Both the position numbers and the translations under genes were made by a program. A DNA stretch of 18,098 nucleotides from Ruminococcaceae bacterium UBA6842 (GTDB lineage: Bacteria > Bacillota > Clostridia > Oscillospirales > Acutalibacteraceae): contig DKDS01000045.1 of the NCBI GenBank assembly GCA_002451855.1, forward strand, positions 23,863-41,960. Reading direction: 5' to 3'. The notes beneath the pieces are model-generated. The model searched no databases. It had not been told where the DNA came from and saw only the letters and a list, made by a program, of their open reading frames with translations. This document shows positions 1-6,378 of the stretch, piece after piece. Each line of letters starts with the position of its first letter. Position 1 is the stretch's first letter.

Positions 1-243
1 AATTATTTCAGCCACGGTTTTTCCGCTTATATATTCGCTTACTATCGCCCATTTGCCGTCTTCCTTTTCAATTCCGTAGAGCTTCGGAACACTAAGCCCC
101 GCTTCCTCGGCACGAGCTTGATTTAAAGCCTCGTTCAGAATATCGGTTTTTGAATAGTCGCTGTCGAATACCTTAATAACACGGTCGGAATCCTTATACA
201 CCGTTTTACCGGTGCGAACCGCGATTATTTTATCAAGATTCAT
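1..243 (-). CDS. Kinase/aminoglycoside-phosphotransferase-like protein, N-terminal part only
   Basis: This is an open frame of 81 codons that runs off the left edge. It starts at ATG (241-243) behind a G-rich ribosome binding site (AGGGGGG). The visible part reads like the N-lobe of a protein-kinase-like fold: a basic beta strand, a VIKVF segment whose lysine sits where the ATP-binding lysine of these folds lies, a helix rich in acid and alanine, and then a hinge-like VSEYISGKT stretch. This pattern is seen in choline kinase/aminoglycoside phosphotransferase-type small-molecule kinases. The catalytic loop lies outside the window, so the substrate cannot be told. It is transcribed away from the thioredoxin reductase gene and has its own promoter at 270-298. 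Confidence 0.6.
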   Translation of the reverse strand, partial: MNLDKIIAVRTGKTVYKDSDRVIKVFDSDYSKTDILNEALNQARAEEAGLSVPKLYGIEKEDGKWAIVSEYISGKTVAEII

Positions 244-269
244 CTGCGGTCCCCCCCTATACAGTATAT

Positions 270-298
270 ATTATAAGGCATTGTGAAAAGATAATCAA
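270..298 (-). promoter_or_regulatory. Promoter of the kinase-like gene
   Basis: On the minus strand a TTGATT box (293-298) and a TATAAT box (270-275) are separated by 17 bp, close to the sigma-A consensus. The start codon lies about 30 bases downstream. Confidence 0.6.
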
Positions 299-326
299 GT
301 GCAAACTGCTTTAAAATCCGATTTTG

Positions 327-355
327 TTGTAACGCCGCGAATTTTGTGGTAAAAT
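327..355 (+). promoter_or_regulatory. Promoter of the thioredoxin reductase gene
   Basis: A TTGTAA box (327-332) and a TAAAAT box (350-355) are spaced by 17 bp. Transcription would begin near 362. That leaves about 40 bases of leader before the proposed start at 403, which argues that translation starts near 403 and not at the far downstream GTG at 493. Confidence 0.6.
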
Positions 356-402
356 ACAGGCGGAGAAACGCAAGCTCTTATATTTTCGGGAGATGAGATA
401 CT

Positions 403-1329
403 ACGGAAAACAAAATTTACGATATAATAATTATAGGCGGAGGAGCCGCGGGGCTCACAGCGGCGATTTATTCCGCAAGAGCCGGAAAGACGGTGCTTTT
501 GCTTGAAAACACCTCCTTCGGGGGACAGATTTCCTATTCGCCCGAGGTTGAAAATTATCCCGGCTTTAAAAGCATAAGCGGACTTGATCTGTCGGACAGG
601 CTTTTGTCGCAAGCCGCCGCGGCGGGTGCCGAAACCTCGTTTGAAACGGCGCTTTCGGTGAAAAGCGAGGGAAAGCTTAAAACGGTAACGACCGATTCGG
701 GCGAGCATAAATGCCTTGCCGTTATAATAGCCGCCGGAATGAAGCACAGAAAACTCGGTCTTGAAAACGAGGAAAAATTTACGGGAAAAGGCATATCCTA
801 CTGCGCCGTGTGCGACGGAGCGTTTTTTAAAAACAAGGATGCCGCCGTTTACGGCGGAGGAAACACCGCGGTGGAGGACGCCTTGTTTTTATCGGACATA
901 TGCAAAAGCGTAACCGTAATTCACAGGCGAGCAAGCTTCAGAGCGGCTGACGCAGAAGTGCGAAAGCTAAAGGAAAAAAGCAATGTTTTTTACAAGCTTA
1001 ACCGCATAATAACCTCGCTCAACGGCGAAGGCTCGCTTTCCTCCGTAACTCTTGAAAACACCGAAACCGGGGAAACGGAGGAATTAAAAATCTCCGCCTT
1101 GTTTACGGCGATAGGTCAGATTCCGCAGAACGAAGCGTTTAAAGACATTGTAAAGCTTGACGAATACGGATTTATAGAAGCGGGCGAGGACTGCAAAACA
1201 CAGACAGAAGGCGTTTTTGCGGCAGGTGATTGCCGTACAAAGCAGCTCCGCCAGCTTACAACCGCGGTTTCGGACGGTGCGGTTGCCGCAACAGCCGCCT
1301 GCAAATATCTGGATACATTGAATATATGA
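403..1329 (+). CDS. trxB: Thioredoxin reductase (NADPH, FAD), with a non-ATG start
   Basis: A low-molecular-weight thioredoxin reductase that passes electrons from NADPH through FAD to the thioredoxin disulfide in the cytoplasm. Visible motifs are the FAD-binding GGGAAG (about residues 12-17), the redox pair CAVC (about 134-137), the NADPH-binding GGGNTA (about 151), an HRRASFR segment typical of NADPH-specific enzymes, and the C-terminal GVFAAGDC FAD motif. Counted from 403 it is 308 residues, the usual family length. The frame has no ATG, GTG or TTG between the TGA at 394 and the FAD motif; the first usual start, GTG 493, would remove the FAD-binding loop. An ACG at 403 sits five bases after the Shine-Dalgarno-like GGGAGATGAG (388-397) and gives the normal family N-terminus, so I place the start there. 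ATT at 415 is the alternative. Function is confident; the start is inferred. Confidence 0.9.
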   Translation, partial: TENKIYDIIIIGGGAAGLTAAIYSARAGKTVLLLENTSFGGQISYSPEVENYPGFKSISGLDLSDRLLSQAAAAGAETSFETALSVKSEGKLKTVTTDSGEHKCLAVIIAAGMKHRKLGLENEEKFTGKGISYCAVCDGAFFKNKDAAVYGGGNTAVEDALFLSDICKSVTVIHRRASFRAADAEVRKLKEKSNVFYKLNRIITSLNGEGSLSSVTLENTETGETEELKISALFTAIGQIPQNEAFKDIVKLDEYGFIEAGEDCKTQTEGVFAAGDCRTKQLRQLTTAVSDGAVAATAACKYLDTLNI

Positions 1330-1333
1330 AAAA

Positions 1334-1368
1334 ACGGGTTATGTCCTAAAACATAGCCCGTTTATTAT
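1334..1368. terminator. Bidirectional terminator between trxB and the symporter gene
   Basis: A hairpin with arms ACGGGTTATGT and ACATAGCCCGT around a short loop, with an A-run before it and a T-rich stretch after it. It lies between two convergent genes, so it probably ends both transcripts. Confidence 0.75.
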
Positions 1369-1376
1369 AGATATTA

Positions 1377-2912
1377 TTAATCTTCGTTCGAAATATGCGC
1401 CTTGAATTCCTCGTTTTGCTCGGGGTAAGCCGAAAGCATCGGCTCTACATCCTTGCCCTTTTTACGGTCAAAATAGTTTTTGGTTATCCTCGCAACCTGA
1501 CCCGACAGTAACACAAGCGCAATCAGGTTCGGCAGCGCCATAAGACCGTTAAAGGTATCGTCAAGCGCCCAAATCAAATCCGAGCCGATAAGAGACGAGA
1601 AAACGATAAGCAGAATAGACGCCACCTTAAAAATCATAGTCGCGGTTTTTCTTGATTTTTCCGAAGTATTGCGGAAGCAAAAATCCATTGCCTTTTCGCC
1701 GTAATAGGACCACGCAAGTATCGTGGTAAACGCAAACAGCGGCAGAATTATAAGGAATGTGACCGTTCCGAATGTACCGAGGTTTGAAGAAAACGCCGAC
1801 AAAGAGGTTGCCGAATCCGAAGCGCCCACAAACTCGCCCGCGGCATTTGTTGTACCGAAAAACGAGCCGTTTTCGTAAGAGCCGTTTCCTATGTTGGTGG
1901 TGAGAACCACAAGAGCGGTAAGCGTGCAGATTACGAATGTATCGAAAAATACCTCGAAAATTCCCCAAAGCCCCTGCTTTACAGGCTCTCTTGTTTCGGA
2001 CGCAGAGTGCGCTATAACGGAAGAGCCGAGACCTGCTTCATTTGAGAAAACACCTCTTGCAAGACCCTTTTTGATTATTTGCGAGAAAGCAAATCCGCCG
2101 ACACCGCCCGCAACCGCCTTTGCGGAAAACGCGCTCGAAAATATAAGGCGGAAGGTTTCGGGAACCGCTCCGATATTTTTACCGATTATAATAAAAGACA
2201 TTACTATAAACAGCACCGACATAAACGGAACCAGCATAGACGCTATTCTGCCTATGCGCTTTATTCCGCCGATAATTACAACAGCGGCAAAGAGCGCTAC
2301 AACAGAGCCTATAAGGAGCTTTACCCATGTTTCATCCGTGTTCAGAACGGATATAAACGAGCCTGTTATCTTGTTGGTCTGCACACCGCTCATACCGGTT
2401 GCCGCAAGCAGACAGAAAACAGCCGCAAGAAGTCCCAGCCAGTTTTGCTTTAAACCGTATGCAATGTAATAAAACGCGCCGCCGCTGAAGCTTCCGTCCT
2501 TTTCCTTACGGCGGTAATAAAGACCCAAAACATTTTCGGAATAGTTTGTAACCATACCGACAAACGCCGATATCCACATCCACATTACGGCACCCGGACC
2601 TCCCGTAAGAATAGCGGAGGTTACGCCGATAATGTTACCCGTGCCGACAGTGCCTGATATTGCGGCGGAAAACGCCTCGAACTGCGAAACGGAATTTTTA
2701 TCCCTTTTCCCCTGTTTTTTTCCTATGCCCTTTACCACAGGTACGATTGTGGAGCTGAGCGACTCCCCGAATTTTCTTACCTGAAGCACCTTTGTGCGAA
2801 CGGTAAGCAGTATGCCCGTACCGAGTATCATTACAATCATCGGCCAGCCCCATACAACGCCGTTTACCCAATCGTTTACTTTGGTTACCGTTTCAATAAA
2901 CGACTCCCACAT
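1377..2912 (-). CDS. Sodium:alanine/glycine symporter, AGCS family
   Basis: A polytopic inner-membrane protein of 511 residues that imports alanine or glycine with sodium. It has around ten hydrophobic segments and family hallmarks including the stretch reading GTGNIIGV, the GGPGAVMWMW region, and the GVFSNEAGLGS block near the middle. The ATG at 2910-2912 is chosen because an AGGGGG ribosome binding site lies just upstream; an upstream in-frame start would add ten residues without a better site. The leader carries a glycine riboswitch followed by an intrinsic terminator, which supports glycine (and possibly alanine) as the substrate and expression when glycine is plentiful. Family assignment is confident; the exact amino acid preference is inferred from the riboswitch. 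Confidence 0.93.
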   Translation of the reverse strand: MWESFIETVTKVNDWVNGVVWGWPMIVMILGTGILLTVRTKVLQVRKFGESLSSTIVPVVKGIGKKQGKRDKNSVSQFEAFSAAISGTVGTGNIIGVTSAILTGGPGAVMWMWISAFVGMVTNYSENVLGLYYRRKEKDGSFSGGAFYYIAYGLKQNWLGLLAAVFCLLAATGMSGVQTNKITGSFISVLNTDETWVKLLIGSVVALFAAVVIIGGIKRIGRIASMLVPFMSVLFIVMSFIIIGKNIGAVPETFRLIFSSAFSAKAVAGGVGGFAFSQIIKKGLARGVFSNEAGLGSSVIAHSASETREPVKQGLWGIFEVFFDTFVICTLTALVVLTTNIGNGSYENGSFFGTTNAAGEFVGASDSATSLSAFSSNLGTFGTVTFLIILPLFAFTTILAWSYYGEKAMDFCFRNTSEKSRKTATMIFKVASILLIVFSSLIGSDLIWALDDTFNGLMALPNLIALVLLSGQVARITKNYFDRKKGKDVEPMLSAYPEQNEEFKAHISNED

Positions 2913-2942
2913 TAAAATTCCCCCTAAAGCTTTTTTACGCAA

Positions 2943-2974
2943 ACAAAAAGAGCTAAACGGTTACCGTTTAACTC
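2943..2974 (-). terminator. Intrinsic terminator of the glycine riboswitch expression platform
   Basis: On the minus strand an 11-bp stem (arms 2964-2974 and 2950-2960, one G-U pair) is followed by a run of five T. It lies between the riboswitch and the symporter ribosome binding site, so it fits an ON switch in which glycine binding prevents formation of this hairpin. Confidence 0.8.
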
Positions 2975-3017
2975 CGAACTGTACGCTGAAATAAGCCCAA
3001 AGGGGCATATGTAATCA

Positions 3018-3195
3018 GTTTTACTCCGTCCTTTTGCCTGAGAGATTGGCTTGCGCCTTGCACCTTCGGCATCCTGAACAGGACTTCTCCGGAGAGCTAT
3101 CCGCATACAGTTTCATCGCTTTTTGCGACACCTGAGAGTGTTACTCCTTCGGGAACGGATGTGTATATTTACATTCCGTAATTTCCTGCATACTT
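3018..3195 (-). promoter_or_regulatory. Glycine riboswitch, tandem-type, first aptamer degenerate
   Basis: Read on the minus strand, the second aptamer is near-canonical: CTCTCCGGAGA, a TCCTG/CAGGA hairpin, GCCGAAGG, a GGC/GCC hairpin, CTCTCAGGCAAAAGGAC and a closing GGAG. The preceding half has CCGAAGGAG and CTCTCAGG, with outer strands GTATGCAG and CTGTATGC that can pair, but the usual GGAGAG element at its 5' side is missing and an extra TCGC/GCGA hairpin replaces the usual linker. Tandem or singlet glycine switches ahead of AGCS symporters are well known. Presence of the switch is confident; the state of the first aptamer is my reading. Confidence 0.92.
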
Positions 3196-3221
3196 CATTT
3201 AGCTTTTTTATTTGCTTAACT

Positions 3222-3250
3222 ATTGTAGCATTTATTTTGCATATATGCAA
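3222..3250 (-). promoter_or_regulatory. Promoter of the riboswitch-symporter unit
   Basis: A TTGCAT box (3245-3250) and a TACAAT box (3222-3227) with a 17-bp spacer and a TGC extended -10. Transcription would start near 3215, just before the riboswitch. The symporter is thus separate from the XRE gene upstream. Confidence 0.75.
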
Positions 3251-3302
3251 GCTTTTTCGACAATTTTTGCGTAAAAACCCAAAATTTCCGCTGTTGTGGT
3301 TT

Positions 3303-3533
3303 TTAACGCTTCGGAAAAGGCATATTTTCAGGCAGTCCTAAAATATAATCGGCGGAAACATTATAAAAGGTACATAAGGTTTTTAAGTGTTCTATCGGCA
3401 GAGGGCGCTTACCGTTTTCATACTCACTGTAATATTGCTGTGTCGTTCCCAAAATTTTTGCAACTTCCTTTTGATTTAGTTTCGGTTCTCTGTCTTCTCT
3501 TAAATCTTTTATTATTTCATTATATTTTTTCAT
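3303..3533 (-). CDS. Small XRE-family helix-turn-helix regulator
   Basis: A 76-residue protein made almost wholly of a Cro/C1-type DNA-binding domain: LNQKEVAKILG forms the first helix of the motif (about residues 19-29) and TTQQYYSEYENGKRP the recognition helix (about 30-44), followed by the usual LKTLCTFYNVSADYILGL end. No second domain is visible. The ATG at 3531-3533 follows an AGGAG site. It is divergent from a DUF6809-like gene, and two 18-bp palindromes lie between them, one within each promoter. The likely role is a local repressor of itself and of that neighbour. The ligand or signal is unknown. Confidence 0.85.
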   Translation of the reverse strand: MKKYNEIIKDLREDREPKLNQKEVAKILGTTQQYYSEYENGKRPLPIEHLKTLCTFYNVSADYILGLPENMPFPKR

Positions 3534-3565
3534 AGCTTTTATACTCCTTTTCGGTATACTAAACG

Positions 3566-3592
3566 ATTATATCATACATCATAAATTATGTA
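3566..3592 (-). promoter_or_regulatory. XRE gene -10 box and upstream operator O2
   Basis: A perfect TATAAT on the minus strand (3566-3571) lacks a strong -35. Just upstream lies an 18-bp imperfect palindrome, TACATCATAAATTATGTA (3575-3592), which shares the TACATCAT half-site with O1. Its place in the core promoter suggests autorepression by the XRE protein. Confidence 0.55.
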
Positions 3593-3621
3593 TTGACATT
3601 ACATCATATATGATGTAGAAT
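3593..3621 (+). promoter_or_regulatory. Promoter of the DUF6809-like gene with embedded operator O1
   Basis: A perfect TTGACA (3593-3598) and a TAGAAT (3616-3621) are 17 bp apart. The spacer is nearly filled by a perfect 18-bp palindrome, TACATCATATATGATGTA (3600-3617). A protein bound there would block RNA polymerase, so this is a classic repressor site; the adjacent XRE protein is the natural candidate. Confidence 0.75.
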
Positions 3622-3690
3622 ATAGTCTGTAAATACAAGCTATTAAAAATGCAACAAATATGTTATTTGACTTGGAAAGGAATATAAACA

Positions 3691-3972
3691 GTGAGTATAC
3701 TTGAAAATCTTTATTACGGCAATATCCACCCGAACGAACACAGCTTTCTGAACGGCAGTGATAACAGCGAATTAATAGAAAATGCAGTCCGTCTTGAAAA
3801 AGAACTGCGCACCGCCCTTACAGAACGGCAAAAGTCCCTGCTCGAACAGTTCGAAAAGGCTGACGCGGAAATTTCCGACAGGCACGAATTGCAAGCGTTT
3901 ACAAACGGGTTTCGGTTGGCGGCACGGCTGATGTCGGAGGTGTACGAGCCCACACCAAAATCAGAGCTGTAA
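3691..3972 (+). CDS. DUF6809-like small protein, copy 1
   Basis: A 93-residue soluble, mostly helical protein with no signal peptide or membrane segment. It begins with MSILENLYYGNIHPNE and ends with a helix reading GFRLAARLMSEVYE. This start and end pattern resembles DUF6809, a family of unknown function from Clostridia. Translation starts at GTG (3691) behind GGAAAGGA. A second copy, about 73% identical over its full length, lies at 17516-17797. Its strong promoter is covered by an operator next to an XRE gene, so expression is probably kept off until a signal. The function is not known. Confidence 0.7.
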   Translation: MSILENLYYGNIHPNEHSFLNGSDNSELIENAVRLEKELRTALTERQKSLLEQFEKADAEISDRHELQAFTNGFRLAARLMSEVYEPTPKSEL

Positions 3973-4025
3973 AAAAACAATATGACCGACAGGACCACCG
4001 AGGTATGATATCGCCCCAAACAAGC

Positions 4026-4063
4026 AAAAAACGCTCAAAACCGTATAAGCAACGGCTTTGAGC
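4026..4063 (-). terminator. Terminator of the short-chain dehydrogenase gene
   Basis: On the minus strand a 12-bp stem with one mismatch (arms GCTCAAAGCCGT and ACGGTTTTGAGC) is followed by GTTTTTT. It lies about 60 bases past the stop codon of the dehydrogenase gene. The remaining bases of the 3973-4121 gap show only a weak 4-bp GCCC/GGGC hairpin. Confidence 0.7.
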
Positions 4064-4121
4064 TGATAATATCCGCATATCCGATTTTCACCGCCCTTTT
4101 TCGGGCATTTTGATTAAAGCA

Positions 4122-4913
4122 TTACTTTGCATAAATAGCGCCGACTATGCGGTTGGTAAGGGAGAGCGGCAAAAGCTTTTTTAAAAGTCCCACGGCTTTA
4201 TACTGCGCACCTATAATTAAAACCGGTTTGCTTGATTGCTTTGAAGCAATCTTGGCTATGTATTTTCCGGCAGCCTCGGGCGACATGCCGGTTTGCTCGT
4301 CCTTTTCCATTTTTTCCACCGAGCGTGAAATTCTTCCGTTATAAATATCGTCTCCACAGGTGTTTTTATGCCTTGCCGCAGTAAAACCGGTGCGAATGTC
4401 GCCCGGCTCAATGCAAACCGCGGTTATATTAAATTCACGCACCTCATTAATAAGCGCCAGCGTGTAGGAACAGAGCGCCGCTTTGGCGGCGGAATAAAAG
4501 CTCTGAAAAGGAATGGCAATATCGCCGGCAACCGAACCTATGTTTACAATGCGCCCGAAGCCCTGCTTTCGCATAATCGGCAGCACCGCCCTGCACATTC
4601 TGACCGCCCCGAAAAAATTAACATTAAACTGCCGTTCGGCTTCTTCGGTCTCTGTAAATTCGGCAGCTCCCGATATGCCGAAGCCTGCGTTGTTTATCAA
4701 CACATCAATGCGGCCGCCTTCCGCCATAACCGTATTAACGGCTTTGACAATCTCTTGCTCGTCGGTTACATCGGCGCACAGACCTGCCACGCCGTCAATG
4801 TCGCCGCCGTGACGGGAAATACCGTATACCCTGTATCCGAGTTTTAACATATTTTCGGCGGCAGCTCTGCCTATTCCGGAGCTTGCGCCTGTTATTATAC
4901 ATACCTTCATCAT
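4122..4913 (-). CDS. Short-chain dehydrogenase/reductase (SDR), classical type
   Basis: A 263-residue NAD(P)-dependent oxidoreductase. The nucleotide-binding TGASSGIG (residues 8-15), the structural NNAG (74-77), the catalytic serine (S127), and the YSAAK active site (Y140, K144) are all present, so the enzyme should be active. The substrate cannot be read from sequence; the C-terminal extension rich in basic and hydrophobic residues is typical of SDRs that act on lipophilic or small carbonyl compounds. It is a single-gene unit with its own promoter and terminator. The start is the first of two adjacent ATG codons, 6 bases after GGTGA. It is separated from the pyrimidine operon by a strong terminator, so a shared role is not implied. 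Confidence 0.88.
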   Translation of the reverse strand: MMKVCIITGASSGIGRAAAENMLKLGYRVYGISRHGGDIDGVAGLCADVTDEQEIVKAVNTVMAEGGRIDVLINNAGFGISGAAEFTETEEAERQFNVNFFGAVRMCRAVLPIMRKQGFGRIVNIGSVAGDIAIPFQSFYSAAKAALCSYTLALINEVREFNITAVCIEPGDIRTGFTAARHKNTCGDDIYNGRISRSVEKMEKDEQTGMSPEAAGKYIAKIASKQSSKPVLIIGAQYKAVGLLKKLLPLSLTNRIVGAIYAK

Positions 4914-4931
4914 TTGAAATCACCGTTTTGT

Positions 4932-4960
4932 ATAATAGCATAAATTTTTAAAAAAAGCAA
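4932..4960 (-). promoter_or_regulatory. Promoter of the SDR gene
   Basis: A TTGCTT box (4955-4960), a 17-bp spacer and a TATTAT box (4932-4937) with a TGC extended -10, ending about 20 bases before the start codon. Confidence 0.55.
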
Positions 4961-5023
4961 TGTCACCAAAGGATATATGCGGCTCAAGCATCATTTCATT
5001 TGCTTGATTAAGAGTGAAAAAGT

Positions 5024-5059
5024 AAAAACGGCAAGTATCCTTAGATACCTGCCGTTTTT
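5024..5059. terminator. Strong bidirectional terminator after the tRNA-like remnant and the pyrimidine operon
   Basis: A long symmetrical hairpin: AAAAACGGCA and GTATC pair with GATAC and TGCCGTTTTT around a 4-base loop, with one bulged pair. A-run and T-run flank both sides. On the minus strand it directly follows the CCA of the tRNA-like sequence, as a tRNA terminator would, and it is the first strong terminator after the last gene of the long operon. Confidence 0.85.
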
Positions 5060-5127
5060 GGTGCGGATAACAGGAGTTGAACCTGCACGGTATTGATACC
5101 ATTAGAACCTGATGGTAACGCTGCCTC
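5059..5127 (-). pseudogene. Decayed tRNA-Leu, 3' portion only
   Basis: Read on the minus strand, the sequence has a CAG anticodon in an ATCAGGT loop, a long variable arm GGTAT/ATACC typical of class II tRNA, a perfect T-arm (GCAGG TTCAACT CCTGT), and the acceptor 3' side TATCCGC followed by ACCA. The 5' acceptor strand GCGGATA is absent from the DNA upstream, the D-arm is scrambled, and only three of five anticodon stem pairs form. It is therefore not expected to work as a tRNA. The sharp contrast between an intact 3' half and a lost 5' half resembles what is left when an element integrates at a tRNA gene. Confidence 0.7.
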
Positions 5128-5156
5128 GGTGAAAGGTTGTTAATTCCAAACCGATA

Positions 5157-6311
5157 TTAAGAAAACAACGATTTATAAATGTTTATAATATCCGCCTTGG
5201 TAACCTCTTTTGCCGTATTTGCGGGGCTTCCGCTTGCAAGCGCGTCATCTGCCATTTTTTCTATATTGCCGAAAAAATCCTCCTTAACTATGCCATACTC
5301 GGCAAGCGAGGGTACTTTAAGCTTTTTGCAAATATCACCGATTGCATCCAAAAAAGCCGTCGCGGCAGTTTTGTCGTCTGCCTTACAGTCAGCCGCATTT
5401 ATTGCTCTGCCCAAGCTCGCAAAACGGGTGACAGCCCCGTCAAGCGCAAAGGACATACACTTATACAACAGCATTGCGTTTGAAAGTCCGTGCGGCACAT
5501 GGTAAAGCGCGCCTATCGGACGGCTCATTCCGTGAACAACGGTTACGGAGGAATTGTTAATAGCGATACCTGCTTCAAGCGCGGCGATTGCCGTTTCGTT
5601 TCGCGCCGTCAAATCGTTTCCGTTTGCATATGCAACAGGAAGATATTTAAATAACCGTTTTACGGCAGATATACAAACACTGTCGGTAAGCGGCTGAGCA
5701 CGGCGGGAGGTATACGCCTCTATGGCGTGAGTAAGCGCGTCAAGTCCGGTTGACGCTGTTACAGACTTCGGAGCGGAAATGCCGAAGCTGCCGTCTACCA
5801 CCGCAACATCAGGCACTAAGACCGCTCCCTTTAGAAGCATTTTTATGTTTCTTTTGGTGTCGGTTATAACGGTAAACTGCGTAGCCTCCGAGCCTGTTCC
5901 GGCAGTCGTGGGTATCGCTATCATTTTTGGCAATTTAATATCAATTACCTCACCGTAATAATCGCATATTTCCTTTTCACCCGAAACATTTACTGCGATG
6001 GCTTTCATAGAGTCTATAGGACTACCACCGCCTATCGCAATAAGAAAATCACAATCTTCACCCCTATATTTCTTAGCGCCTGCCGCTATCATCGTATCGT
6101 CGGGTTCGCCTGTTATTCCGTCAAATACGGTGTATAACAAACCGTTATCTTCAAGCATTTTGCAAAGAGCCGAAAAGCACTCAAGACCTCGGACATTTTT
6201 GCCCGTGACTATAAGCGCCTTTTTGCCGTATTTTTTAATAACTGTGCCGACAGCATCAAGCGCGCCGTTTCCAGAAATTATTTTCTTCGGTATAAAAAAT
6301 TCCCGTGACAT
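5157..6311 (-). CDS. Iron-containing alcohol dehydrogenase; likely malonate semialdehyde reductase
   Basis: A 384-residue group III (iron-type) NAD(P)H-dependent alcohol dehydrogenase. It has GGGSPID (residues 94-100) for the nucleotide, TTAGTGSEAT (135-144), and the metal ligands D191, H195, H260 and H274 in the family's usual contexts. The ATG at 6309-6311 follows GAGGGTG; a GTG three codons upstream is weaker. It is the last gene of the pyrimidine operon, after the aminotransferase and the amidohydrolase. The step still open there is reduction of malonate semialdehyde to 3-hydroxypropionate, so that is the inferred reaction. Iron-type dehydrogenases have broad specificity, so another aldehyde is possible. 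The 67-base gap before it holds a hairpin. Confidence 0.88.
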   Translation of the reverse strand: MSREFFIPKKIISGNGALDAVGTVIKKYGKKALIVTGKNVRGLECFSALCKMLEDNGLLYTVFDGITGEPDDTMIAAGAKKYRGEDCDFLIAIGGGSPIDSMKAIAVNVSGEKEICDYYGEVIDIKLPKMIAIPTTAGTGSEATQFTVITDTKRNIKMLLKGAVLVPDVAVVDGSFGISAPKSVTASTGLDALTHAIEAYTSRRAQPLTDSVCISAVKRLFKYLPVAYANGNDLTARNETAIAALEAGIAINNSSVTVVHGMSRPIGALYHVPHGLSNAMLLYKCMSFALDGAVTRFASLGRAINAADCKADDKTAATAFLDAIGDICKKLKVPSLAEYGIVKEDFFGNIEKMADDALASGSPANTAKEVTKADIINIYKSLFS

Positions 6312-6336
6312 AAGTTTCACCCTCGTTCATCAAATA

Positions 6337-6374
6337 GCCTCTCCTGTAATTCTAACACGGGAGAGGCATTTTTT
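6337..6374. terminator. Hairpin between amidohydrolase and alcohol dehydrogenase genes
   Basis: Arms GCCTCTCCTGT and ACGGGAGAGGC form an 11-bp stem with a 9-base loop. The T-run (6369-6374) follows it on the plus strand, opposite to the genes; on the minus strand only TATTTG follows. It could weakly reduce read-through to the last gene, protect the upstream mRNA end, or stop antisense transcription. Confidence 0.5.
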
Positions 6375-6378
6375 CAAA

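Noticed and set aside
393..420. ATG at 393 as the thioredoxin reductase start.
   Set aside because: It is in a different frame from the FAD motif and would need a frameshift; its next residues do not match the family.
1891..2469. Long plus-strand open frames opposite the symporter gene, and similar ones opposite most other minus-strand genes.
   Set aside because: They are antisense shadows: no ribosome binding sites, no recognisable domains, and the opposite strand has a clear gene.
4092..4105. GCCC/GGGC hairpin downstream of the SDR gene.
   Set aside because: A 4-bp stem with no proper T-run; the hairpin at 4033-4063 is a much better terminator.
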